A stretch of DNA of 16,977 nucleotides from Pleurotus ostreatus/Saccharomyces cerevisiae fusant (lineage: Eukaryota > Opisthokonta). This document shows, in pieces, positions 1 to 9,047 of this stretch (within the stretch, counting starts at the first letter, position 1; every line of letters starts with the position of its first letter). The notes below the pieces were generated by a model. It was not told the origin of the DNA, searched no databases, and was given only the letters and a program-made list of their open reading frames with translations. The translations under genes were made by a program, and so were the position numbers. Location: positions 1-16,977 of the forward strand of contig JAMQCK010000728.1 in NCBI GenBank assembly GCA_024196135.1, in the 5' to 3' direction.

Positions 1-11
1 GTATGATACAT

Positions 12-608
<597 letters not shown>

Positions 609-860
609 TGGGAATGTAGTTCGAGTTGGGGGGAAGAAGCTTTAGGGTGGCGAGGCCGTTTCTTGCTTGGCGGCGGTGGCGGTCGAAGGCAAGGAGCGGT
701 GGGGTCTTGTTTGTTTGGCCGACGCGGTTTTATGGGCGTGCTTGGGTCAGGTGACTTGGCGCGTCGCGGGGGGCACGTGCCCATCAAACGCGTCGCGGGC
801 CGCGCAGATCCGGCGATCGGGAAAAGTGATTGCTGGTTCCTCGACTTGTTGCTTGCGTTC
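609..860. promoter_or_regulatory. Shared divergent promoter region (histone H3 / SET methyltransferase)
   Basis: These 252 bp separate the start codons of two divergent genes, so both promoters and 5' leaders must lie here or overlap the gene starts. I see no clear TATA box. The H3-proximal half is G-rich on the plus strand, with repeated GGCGGTGG-like runs at 668-690. The region carries no convincing open reading frame. Its role as a promoter is inferred from position only. Confidence 0.5.
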
Positions 861-2977
861 ATGATGTCGTTGGAAGCTTTTGAGCAGTGGTTTGTTACGA
901 ATGGGGGCTTTGTTGACAAGGAATATGTTGGCTTGACTGAGTTTCCGGAGGAAGAAGGGGGGCGAGGAATGGTTGCATTGAGGGACATACCCGTACGTGG
1001 ACCATACAAACAACAGTGCCGGGGGACCTAATGAATGGTACCCTTCAACAGACTGACCATACCCTATTCTCTATTCCCCGTTCCACTGTTTTGTCGACTC
1101 GCACATCCCCCTTGCCCGGGCTGTTTGGTGCAGATGCATGGAAGGAACGACAACTTGACAAGGGCTGGGGTGGCCTGATTCTTTGCATGATGTGGGAGAG
1201 TGCAGAGTCGGATCGCAAGTGGAAAGGGTACTTGGGTGCGCGCCTTACAACTCACACTGGGAACAAGACCTCTGACAGTCAGCTTTGTTCCAGACTCGCT
1301 CCCTACTGAGTTCTCCACCCCCATGTTCTGGACTGAAGAAGAGATCGCCGAGCTTGCGGGTACTGCCGTGGTAGGTCCGTCTTCATAACACATACGCTAT
1401 CTGTATACTGACAGTAATTCCTTACTAGATCACATAGGCAAGCAAGAAGCAGACGAAGAATACATCAACAAGGTCCTCCCCGCGATCCAAGTGCGTCCCC
1501 ACTCCCCTTCCCTCCCCTCTTCAACACCCTCTAACCTCCCCTTCCCCTCCCTCACAGAGCCGCCCCGAACTCTTCCCCCCATCCCTTCTCTCTACCCACT
1601 TCTCCCTCACTGCCTTCCACATCAACGGCTCCCGTGTCCTCTCCCGCAGCTTCAACGTCGAAGACGGCGACGGCGACGATTCCGACAGTGACACCGAAGG
1701 CCCCGCCGACAAATCCGCCGACCTGATGGACGTCGACGCGACGGAACCGCCCCCGGAAGAGGGCGCGGAGGAAGCGATTGAGGTGTCGGACGATGAGGAT
1801 AGCGACGAGGAGGATGCGGGGGATGTGGGCATGGTGCCGATGGCGGATATGTTGAATGCGAGATATGGGTCGGAGAATGTGCGTTGAGGCTCGTGTGTTG
1901 ACAATATAACTGACGGGTGCTTTCCTTGCAGGCAAAGCTATTCTACGAGCCCACCGTGCTCAAGATGATCTCCACCAAGCCGATCAAGGCAGGCGAGCAA
2001 GTCGTACGTCCCGCCAAACACCTCCATCCCATCTCCAATCACTAACTAATCCCTGCATAGTGGAACACCTACGCCGACCCTCCTAACAGTACGCTCTTGC
2101 GGCGCTACGGACACGTCGACGTTATTGCACCGGACGCCCCTAACGCAAGTGCGGATGGTCAAGAAAACATTGCTGGCGCTCCCAACCCCGCCGACATCGT
2201 CGAAGTTCGCGCCGACCTTGTGGTGCGGAGCGCGATTGAGCGGGCAGGAGGTAGCAACGCCGAGGAGGCAGCGAAAGAGCGCATCGACTGGTGGCTTGAT
2301 GAGGGCGGCGATGAGTGCGTGTCCCCTCCACCCTTTCCTTCACTTCTTCCCCATTATCCATCCCTTACCCAGTTCCACTAAATCGTAATCGCCCCATCCA
2401 GCGTCTTCCTCCTCGACACCTCCTGCGCCCTCCCCACCCTCCTCATCTCCCTCATCCGCCTCCTCCGCCTCGCGCGCGCCGAGTACGAAAAGGCCATCGC
2501 AAAAGGCAAACTGCCCAAGGGCAAACTAAAGCCCGAATCGGATGAGGATGCAGCGGACGTGCTGCGTATCGTGAAGGACGCGCTGGAGAGGAAGGCGGGG
2601 GAGTATGTGGGTGGAGCGGATCCCGAGGTGTGTGTTTCTTCTTGCCAACGTACTCAGGATGTAAAAGCACGGTAAGGAGAAGAAGATGATGATGCTGACA
2701 ATCCCTCCAGACAGACGCCCAACTCCTCGCCTCCACCCCACCCCTCCCGCCCCGGAAGCGGTGCGCCGTCATCGTCCGCCTCGGCGAGAAGCGCATTTTG
2801 CAGAAGACGATTGAGCGCGTTGAGGATATGTTGGCGAAGGCCGAGGCTGCGAAGTCGGCCGCGGGCAAGGACAAGAAGCCCAAGGGGAAGGACACGAAAC
2901 CCACGAAAGCGAATGCCGGAAAGCGGAAGGGCGCGACGGAGGAGGCGCGCGGTGGGGGCAAGAAGGCGAGGCGGTGA
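861..2977 (+). CDS. Rkm4/SETD6-like SET-domain lysine methyltransferase, nine exons
   Basis: Predicted SAM-dependent protein lysine methyltransferase of the Rkm4/SETD6 group; in yeast Rkm4 methylates a 60S ribosomal protein. Exons: 861-992, 1052-1235, 1294-1374, 1429-1490, 1558-1878, 1932-2003, 2061-2314, 2402-2627, 2711-2977, giving 532 residues with all junctions in frame. The N-terminal SET part has GRGMVALRDIP and HTLFSIPRSTVLS (about 30-60). The central SET core has MVPMADMLNARYGSENAKLF (245-264) and, after a splice, WNTYADPPNSTLLRRYGH (285-302), which closely matches the Rkm4 pattern NxYxxxPNSxLLRRYG. A Rubisco-LSMT-like substrate domain should follow. An acidic Asp/Glu insert (about 187-243) splits the SET core, and the last 40 residues are Lys/Arg-rich, resembling a nuclear localisation signal. 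The start could be Met1 or Met2 (861 or 864). Substrate is inferred from family. Confidence 0.9.
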
Positions 2978-3274
2978 TGAGTCGAGCTCATCCTGAATAG
3001 GGGCAGGGGCTTCGCATGCTTTCTTCTTGTACCATTCGTACTTTATGCTCCTGCTGTCTGCGACTCCCTTGCATCGTTTGTGGAAGTACCGCACCCGTGT
3101 GCAGCTTGCAAGCCCATAACGTGACCGCGTATGGTACGTGATTGTGACACTGTCACCTTCGCCTTTCAGCACCTTTCTCTCCATTTACCTTCCACCCTAC
3201 TGCCACCAGTATTCGCTTGCACGCTTGGAAAGATGAGGTGAGTCCTCCGCTCATCTCTCCCGAGCTCTGTAGTG
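2978..3274. other. Intergenic spacer between SET gene and F-box gene
   Basis: This 297 bp stretch holds the 3' end of the SET-domain gene and the promoter of the F-box gene, which point the same way. I see no canonical AATAAA and no clear TATA box. An ATG followed by a donor-like GTGAGT at 3233-3243 does not lead to an in-frame start for the F-box gene. Confidence 0.4.
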
Positions 3275-4816
3275 ATGAGATCTAGCATGGACACCTTCGA
3301 CAGCACGACGATCAGCGACCATGCCGATGCGCAAGCCCTGCCCTCCACCGAGGATGTCTTTCATCCATCTATCCCTGCCGAACTCCAGATCCATATCTTC
3401 TCTTTCGCCTGCACGGACAGCGACACCAGCGTGACCGACATTCTGAGGTTCGCAAGCGTCTGTCGCTCCTGGCGCCATGTCATCTACAGCATCCCAGAGT
3501 TCTGGACGAGGCTTCGCCTGGACTGGAAGCAGTACTGCAAAGGGGCCCGTGCCGACGACGTTCTTGGAAAGACGTCTCCAGTTCAGGAGTGGATCGCACG
3601 CGCCGGATCACACCCATTGGCGATTGACGTCTACAACCCCTACCATGTGTATAGATCCGATGACCCAGCTGTCGAGCTCCTTCGTGACCCCCTTGTCTTT
3701 CCCAAGCATCGACTACGCGAGCTCTCACTCTCGCTCAACATGGTTCTGCAGTTGCCCGAATCGATCGTGTACGGCTCACAAGTCCTCTTCCCATCTCTCG
3801 AGGTCCTTCGGCTAGACGAGCCTGTCCGTGAATTCGAGCCTTCGATGTCATCCAGTCGCTATCGCAGAACGCGTACTAGGGCAATCCAGATGTTCCGACA
3901 CTCCCCCCTCCTGCACACGGTCGCGCTTGACGTGGCGCACGCTCGGATGTCCACCACACTTGACAAGAGGGTCTCCCTCCCGTGGCAATCGCTTCAGCGA
4001 CTCGAGCTGTGCGTCATCCATTCTTCCTATGCATGCGGGACTCTGAAGGCATGCACCTCTGCGACCGACGTCAAGCTGGAACTCTCTCAGCCGCGCAACA
4101 ACCCCACCATCGACGACGATCAACCTCCCACCTGCACTTTACCCGCTGTCCGGACCTTCACACTGGATGCGCAGAGGGCATTTCCGACAGACTTTCTGCG
4201 AGGAGTCGCCATGCCCAACCTAGTCAACTTCACCCTCATCGCTCAATACCGGAGAACGCCCACTGACAAGTGGCCAAATGGCACTTGGGCGTTGACGAGG
4301 TTCATCGGCCGTGCACCCCTCATCCGCAGCCTCACCTTGCACCGCTCCGGATTCGAGAACGAGGGCGGATTATACGCATTACAGCATCTACCTCTTCTGG
4401 AAGAGATAACCCTCGAATGGCGCGTCAGAGAGTGCCCTTCGTGGCGCATCATAGACGAACTTCGTCGCTCCGAATGTTGCCCAAATCTACGTCGCATAAC
4501 CTTCCACGGGGCACAATCAATGCACAGAGAACTCAACCAGGACCCGGCTTCGTTTGTGGCGGGGATTCCGGCACTGGTTCGGGCTCGGCTCGCACTAGCG
4601 GCGCGGCAGAGGATGGTTCGCATGCAGCATGTTGAGGTGGGTGTATGCGACTGCAGCGTCGAGGATATGAAGGAACTGGAATGGCGTAAGGAGCTTATGG
4701 CTCTGGCGGACGATCAATTGTGCGTGGACATTGTCCAATCGCACTGGTGCGAGGCCGTCTACTACGAAAAATTGGAAAGAACTCGATTGATGTTGACTGA
4801 AGCCGCCTTATTTTGA
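3275..4816 (+). CDS. F-box protein, single exon
   Basis: Likely substrate-recognition subunit of an SCF (Skp1-Cullin-F-box) ubiquitin ligase, of the large family expanded in Agaricomycetes. It is an uninterrupted 513-codon reading frame. The F-box motif lies at about residues 31-78: IPAELQIHIFSFA, then ILRFASVCRSWRHVIYSIPE and FWTRLRLDW, the usual Agaricomycete form. The rest has regularly spaced leucines with LRELSLSLN, LEVLRLDEP and LIRSLTLHRSGF, suggesting degenerate leucine-rich repeats as the target-binding part. The first ATG in frame is at 3275; a second at 3287 (residue 5) is equally plausible. The stop is only 64 bp from the stop of the convergent P450 locus. The target cannot be told from sequence. 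Confidence 0.88.
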   Translation: MRSSMDTFDSTTISDHADAQALPSTEDVFHPSIPAELQIHIFSFACTDSDTSVTDILRFASVCRSWRHVIYSIPEFWTRLRLDWKQYCKGARADDVLGKTSPVQEWIARAGSHPLAIDVYNPYHVYRSDDPAVELLRDPLVFPKHRLRELSLSLNMVLQLPESIVYGSQVLFPSLEVLRLDEPVREFEPSMSSSRYRRTRTRAIQMFRHSPLLHTVALDVAHARMSTTLDKRVSLPWQSLQRLELCVIHSSYACGTLKACTSATDVKLELSQPRNNPTIDDDQPPTCTLPAVRTFTLDAQRAFPTDFLRGVAMPNLVNFTLIAQYRRTPTDKWPNGTWALTRFIGRAPLIRSLTLHRSGFENEGGLYALQHLPLLEEITLEWRVRECPSWRIIDELRRSECCPNLRRITFHGAQSMHRELNQDPASFVAGIPALVRARLALAARQRMVRMQHVEVGVCDCSVEDMKELEWRKELMALADDQLCVDIVQSHWCEAVYYEKLERTRLMLTEAALF

Positions 4817-6196
4817 CCGGTATACAGAGCATGTAACGATCGATTGTAGAACTCATATAGCAGGTCGCCATATTCGCCCATCAGTCGTGATTCCGGACGC
4901 TTTCCAGCCACTCCTTGTCTTCTGAGGCTAAATTGCGTTCGAACGGGATCAGTATCTCCGCCGCCTCGGTTCTAAACGACTCCTTGACCAGCTCAGCGCG
5001 TGCAGGACTCCGGCAACGGATGTCGCACTTGAATGGCATGGGTCCAACGGCGAGGCCCTGTAGACGCAACCATCTGTCAGTGCCAGAACAGACTGAAATC
5101 GCAGGTACCGACATCGCCATTCGAGTGTACGTCGAGTTGAATGGGCTTCCCTGTAGCCTCGTTAATGGCAGGACGAAACTCGAAAGCCCAAATGAGCTTC
5201 ATAGCCGCCAGGAGCTGTAGACAACAGTCAGTCAATGTGTAACTTGATATTTGAACCATAAATTTACTATAGACGCGGCTGCGACGTGCATGCCAGGACA
5301 GATGCGCTAGAAGTAATCAACAAGCGTTGGGATGGACAGTGAACCCGACGTACGCGTCCCATGCCGAACATGAAGGTGGAACGAAAGTCACTGACATCGA
5401 CGCCTGGTCGGGTGCCGAACTCAGTGAGCAAGAACCGCTCGGGCCTGAATTCTTCTGGTGTATCGAATAGCTCTGAGTAAGGTGAGACGCACGTACAGCT
5501 GTCGGACATGCGTAGCTCTTACCTGGATCGTTGAACAATCCATCTGAGGAGAACATTAGACCATTGAAACCCGACAGAACAACGCGGGATACGCACGAAT
5601 ATTTGCGATGATCATTGAGCCCTCCGGAATCAGATACCCTCTATACTGCAGGAAGCTTTAGACGCAGCAGCCACTTATGATTATATCCAGACTCACATGC
5701 AACTCGCGGGTGGCACGATGAGGTAGGCCATGCGGTGTCACTACACGGAACCGATGGGTCTCTTGAATGAGCGCACGGGTGTACGGTAGGCTATCTCCAT
5801 CTGCATGAACCGGACTGCGCGTGTCGCCAACCACTTGGTCTATCTCCGCGGCTGCTTTAGCCTGCACTTCTGGATAAGCGGTCAGGAGCATGACGAGGCC
5901 CTATCGCGTATGAGGTCCGTCATGAACGTTGTGACCTGCGTATCTCCCTCGTTCACGCGCTCCTGGCAGTCATCAAAGAGTCCAAGGTATAGCTTCCGCT
6001 GCGCCGTACGGATAGCGCGAGATTCCTTCTTCCAGGGTGCCAAGCACTCGGGAAGGTACTTCAGAAAAGGGAGAAGATCGACAGGCGGCGTAGCTCCTGG
6101 CCGCAAATAATTCGCCCAACGTGTGTTGACCTCGGAGAACGCGCCAGCGGTGGGCGTCTCGTGCCGTGGAGCGCGCTGACCGTATACAACGGAGAG

Positions 6197-6198
6197 TA
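6197..6198. other. TA target-site duplication, left copy
   Basis: TA lies directly outside the left inverted repeat and is repeated at 8261-8262 outside the right one. In the P450 reading frame one TA completes the codon ATA (Ile) of the interrupted exon, so the second copy is explained as duplication on insertion. Confidence 0.85.
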
Positions 6199-6216
6199 CA
6201 TCAGGAAAAGCGTATG
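6199..6216 (+). repeat. Left terminal inverted repeat
   Basis: The 18 bases CATCAGGAAAAGCGTATG match the reverse complement of 8243-8260 exactly. Similarity continues imperfectly inward for about another 17 bases (roughly 12 of 17 positions). A partial echo, GAAAAGCGT, recurs at about 6241-6249. Confidence 0.95.
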
Positions 6217-6317
6217 GTGGTTATTTACACAAATGCTGCATGAAAAGCGTGATTTGCAGCTATAATCGCCGTTGTTGTCGATTATCTGGATTACCTCTGC
6301 ACCCCTTTCAAAGCGAT

Positions 6318-6373
6318 GAAATTTGCGCAAATTTACCGCATTTTGCCACTGAACTTCAATGAAACCAAGCGGG
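6318..6373. repeat. Left subterminal repeat block with 16 bp palindrome
   Basis: It contains the perfect palindrome AAATTTGCGCAAATTT at 6319-6334, then TGAACTTC at 6350-6357 and AAGCGGG at 6367-6373. The same words occur in the same order and orientation near the right end (8122-8148). Shared subterminal motifs of this kind are often transposase-binding sites; that role is an inference here. Confidence 0.65.
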
Positions 6374-6510
6374 ATGTGACAGTGAGTGCTTGCAACACAC
6401 TCAAAGACCACTCCAATTTTCAGCCAGCACAGGATAGAAGCCGAATTCATGTATATTGATGACCTATATATCTACAGTGATGTATCTACGCCACCGCTTA
6501 CATATGTAGC

Positions 6511-6661
6511 CTAGATAGTATCCCTCAACGACATCTTCGACATCTTCGACGCATCTAGGATAATGCCAGTGAGCGTGCAGTACACGAGAGGCAGGGAGTA
6601 CACTTACCGAGCAGTCCGAGGTGCATTGAAAGCGCAATGATGCGCTCCCAGGACGAGAAGT
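6511..6661 (-). other. Exon-like pair inside the transposon (possible captured gene 3' end)
   Basis: On the minus strand, 6661-6608 reads as an open exon after a long pyrimidine tract ending CACAG (FSSWERIIALSMHLGLL). It ends at a consensus donor GTAAGT, and after a 50 bp intron-like spacer (6607-6555, ending CCTAG) it continues in frame at 6554-6511 as DASKMSKMSLRDTI and stop. Good donor, acceptor, intron size and frame suggest real or recently real coding sequence. The residues faintly recall the end of Agaricomycete BTB proteins (a W..I..LS pattern), but this is too weak to name. No upstream exon joins in phase with certainty. Confidence 0.3.
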
Positions 6662-8040
6662 CTGTGAAGGAGGTCAGCGGAGGTGTGCAACGCCAAGGAG
6701 GCACACGAAGACGGGGGAGGGGGCGAAGGTGATGATGGGAAGGGAAGGGAGAATGCGTGAGGTGGGAAAGATAGGATATTCTGTGCACTGATGCGAGGCA
6801 GGACGGAGACGAAGAGGCTGATGTGCAAAGGAAGGAGCTAAAAGCGCACGACCTTTGGGCAGGAGCGGGTGCAGGAAGGCGATATGGGACGGGAGGTGAC
6901 AAACGACACGGCACGGGAAGAACTACGAGGCATGCGACGAGGAGGAAAGTGGGAGAGGAGACAGGAGGGCGCCGATGACACAGTCAAAGGAGAGGAGAGA
7001 GAAGTCAAGGAGGACGGATACACGGAGGAAGGGAATGAGGCAGACAGCGCGAAATGGTGATAAAAGGGTAGACGAAGGGGAGTGAGGAAAGAGCGCGAGG
7101 GCGCAACACAAAGGACAGTTAAAGTACTCACCGAGTGGTTGCACCGCCTCCGCGTCAGCAATTGGGGCGCGTACCCTTCCTGACGTAGATAGACGTCGAC
7201 AACAAGGCGTACTCGGCGCTCGCGCTTGTTGCCGCCCTGACGGCGCAGTGCGCGCACACCGAGATCGTGCGCCATTTCGTTTCCGGCAGACCTATGACCG
7301 CGGTAGCTTAAGGTTGGGAATGGTGCGAGGGAGGCGCTGTCACGCATGGAGCGGGACAGAGGGCAGTAAGATGGCCTACAACATGGTGGTGGTTGGGAGC
7401 AAGATCGAGAGCGATCGGATTCTGCCACGTCAGCGCTTGTATACGTCATTCGGATCATCCCGAGTTTGTGGCGTCCCGGCAGGACCAAGCGTCAGAGGTA
7501 GACTTGGACTCGTTTGTATGTCCATGGATCTCTTCGTCCTACCACGATCGTGCCGGCGGCACTCTGTGGGAGCGATACCGTCGAACATCAAATCGGCACG
7601 ATAACGGAATCATCAGCACCACCCTTCGCCCTACATGAGGAAAGGCGGTCGAGCGCGCAGGACCCCTCCCTGCCCTTCGGAAACACCATTTCCGCCCGCG
7701 ACGGCATCCCCTGCGTCCTGGGCGACGGCTCTTCGCACCCCATCGCGCGTCGCGTGGCAGTCTCTACGAATTCTGAATGGACCCGCTGTCAGCCCGAGCT
7801 TTCGTATTCTCGCTCGACTTGTGCTTCGGAGTCGTGCCCCATCCCCTTCTACGAGCATCACAAGCGAATGCTGCGATCTTGCCTTCTCCCTTGTCACGTT
7901 GTCTCGACGCGTCGCTCAATCCCCCTACACAAGATCTCTTTCTGGCCAATATCGGGCGTGGTGGCGATGCGTGCGAGAATTGTCGTACGGCTATGGGGGG
8001 CGCTATACTTCCCCTTCTCCCTCTCCCATATGGCTTCGCA
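6662..8040. other. GC-rich transposon interior without a recognisable gene
   Basis: The part from about 6670 to 7130 is strongly purine-rich on the plus strand (pyrimidine-rich on the minus strand), giving low-complexity reading frames on both strands. On the minus strand at 7275-7133 there is a basic open stretch (MAHDLGVRALRRQGG onward) that stops at a consensus donor GTGAGT. It is exon-like but of unknown family. The segment 7300-8040 has overlapping open frames on both strands with no motif I know. No transposase, reverse transcriptase or helicase motif was seen. Confidence 0.4.
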
Positions 8041-8121
8041 TATTCGCCTCTATTATCTTACACTGTGCGTAAATATGTTCCTCATTGTGAATGTAGGCGA
8101 CGCAAATCTATGCAAAAATAC

Positions 8122-8200
8122 GCAAATTTCAGATGAACTTCAAGCGGGTTAGTCAATCTTCACCAATTTTTGCTTTGGACCGAAATTTGCTGGAATTTAC
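8122..8200. repeat. Right subterminal repeat block
   Basis: It holds GCAAATTTC (8122-8130), TGAACTTC (8134-8141), AAGCGGG (8142-8148) and GAAATTTGC (8182-8190), the last being the inverse of the first. The piece at 8182-8200 matches 6318-6336 at about 16 of 19 bases. The parallel with the left block supports 6199-8260 being one unit. Confidence 0.65.
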
Positions 8201-8242
8201 ATTCCTTGTAGTCAACACTCGATGTTTTGTTTCAATTACCTA

Positions 8243-8260
8243 CATACGCTTTTCCTGATG
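8243..8260 (-). repeat. Right terminal inverted repeat
   Basis: The 18 bases CATACGCTTTTCCTGATG are the perfect inverted partner of 6199-6216. The following TA (8261-8262) is the presumed target-site duplication. Confidence 0.95.
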
Positions 8261-8262
8261 TA
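8261..8262. other. TA target-site duplication, right copy
   Basis: This is the partner of the TA at 6197-6198. It follows ATC-A of the 5' half of the interrupted P450 exon on the minus strand. Confidence 0.85.
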
Positions 8263-9047
8263 TGATCGAGGTGCTGAAGCGGTGGATGTGATTGAAGAAA
8301 TTCTGTTAGAAGGTTGAGCCATGACTGCTTCGCGCTGAAAATTGTGCATGTACTTACTCCAGGCGTGGTCAAAATGTCGAATTGCAGCTGTGTCGCCTCT
8401 GCCTCTTGAATGGGAATATATTCTTTGGATGCCGCTGGCGAGAGAAGTGCTTGAGCGGCCTTGCGCATCTGACGCCATCGGGCGGCTGGAGAGACTGGTT
8501 AGCGATGAAGATAGCAAAGACCACGAGAGTAGCCTACAGTAGCGACACAGAAAGAAGCTCCATCCGTCTGTCACTAGCTGGGATAGCGATGTGCATCGTG
8601 AGAAGTCTGTTCTCGAGTGAACTCCAGGTACTTACGTCGTGCAGAGAATTAGGAGGGCGATCGGACGTGTCGGCGCTCTGCAGCTCTAATATCTGCTTCA
8701 TGGCCTCTGGACTAGACAGGACGATGGCCGTGCCAGGTCCTAACTTGAGCTGAGGATCATGATTAATTGCTTTCGCGGGATATCGATGTTGACAACGCAC
8801 CGAGTAAATTTCGCCATATTCCCTTGACCACGCCGTTATTCTGGTAGCCATGTCATTCACGCACTACCTCATAGAGGGAAAGAACGTGCTGATTGTGCGC
8901 GTCTCGGGATGGTAACTGAAGAACATTACCCAGAATGGGTGTCGTGGGAGGACCTGGGGGTAAGCCACTTTCTCGAGTACCAATACGACAGATGGCGTAA
9001 ATGCCCGCCAGAGAGCCTGCAATGGCACCAGCAATGTAGAGCGACAT

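Larger units (their letters stand above)
6199..8260. mobile_element. Non-autonomous TIR DNA transposon inserted in P450 exon
   Basis: This 2,062 bp element starts CATCAGGAAAAGCGTATG and ends with the exact reverse complement. It is flanked by TA at 6197-6198 and 8261-8262, as expected of a TA-targeting DNA transposon (for example the Tc1/mariner-pogo superfamily). The outer roughly 230 bp on each side are AT-rich and share blocks of sequence, while the interior is much more GC-rich. No DDE/D transposase motif or long transposase-like reading frame is recognisable on either strand, so it probably relies on a transposase from elsewhere. Its boundaries are confirmed independently because removing it plus one TA restores the P450 exon in frame. 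The superfamily is an inference from target-site size only. Confidence 0.88.
4881..9047 (-). pseudogene. Cytochrome P450 pseudogene, split by a transposon and internally deleted
   Basis: Haem-thiolate monooxygenase of an Agaricomycete microsomal P450 family. 5' exons: 9047-8890 (membrane anchor MSLYIAGAIAGSLAGIYAI, then LPPGPPTTPILGN), 8840-8801, 8749-8636 (LGPGTAIVLSSPEAMKQ), 8577-8538, 8485-8358 (WRQMRKAAQALLSPAA, C-helix), and 8302 onward (NFFNHIHRFSTSII). That last exon is interrupted at 8261 by a 2,062 bp element and resumes at 6196 (LSVVYGQRAPRHETPTAG). At about 5905-5891 the I-helix region is missing and the frame changes. Then follow MLLTAYPEVQAKAAAEID, ExxR (ETHR) in 5891-5697, 5645-5597, a 21 bp exon 5543-5523, 5472-5354 (EEFRPERF and FMFGMGR), 5306-5268 (RICPGM, haem Cys), 5214-about 5131, and 5057-4881. 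The insertion and deletion rule out a normal product. The substrate is unknown. Confidence 0.9.

Noticed and set aside
2452..2991. 179-residue minus-strand open frame
   Set aside because: It lies across exons 8 and 9 of the SET-domain gene, and its composition (Pro/Arg/His-rich) is that of an antisense shadow of GC-rich coding DNA.
3233..3272. Extra first exon and 35 bp intron for the F-box gene
   Set aside because: The ATG-AG followed by GTGAGT looked like a first exon, but splicing to the TAG acceptor at 3270-3272 gives an immediate stop, and the intron would be too short.
6532..6551. Short tandem repeat (CATCTTCGA twice)
   Set aside because: It is only two copies of 9 bp and corresponds to SKMSKM in the exon-like stretch; too small to treat as a repeat element.
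6838..7488. 216-residue minus-strand open frame inside the transposon
   Set aside because: It mixes a basic stretch with a long Ser/Pro/Leu low-complexity part from the pyrimidine tract and runs through a good splice donor. It has no transposase or other domain motif.
7514..8152. 212-residue plus-strand open frame inside the transposon
   Set aside because: It has no recognisable motif, runs into the AT-rich subterminal zone, and overlaps equally open frames on both strands.
4881..9047. Two separate P450 genes instead of one
   Set aside because: The 5' part ends and the 3' part begins at adjacent positions of one P450 fold, with the transposon ends exactly at the break, so one interrupted gene is the simpler reading.
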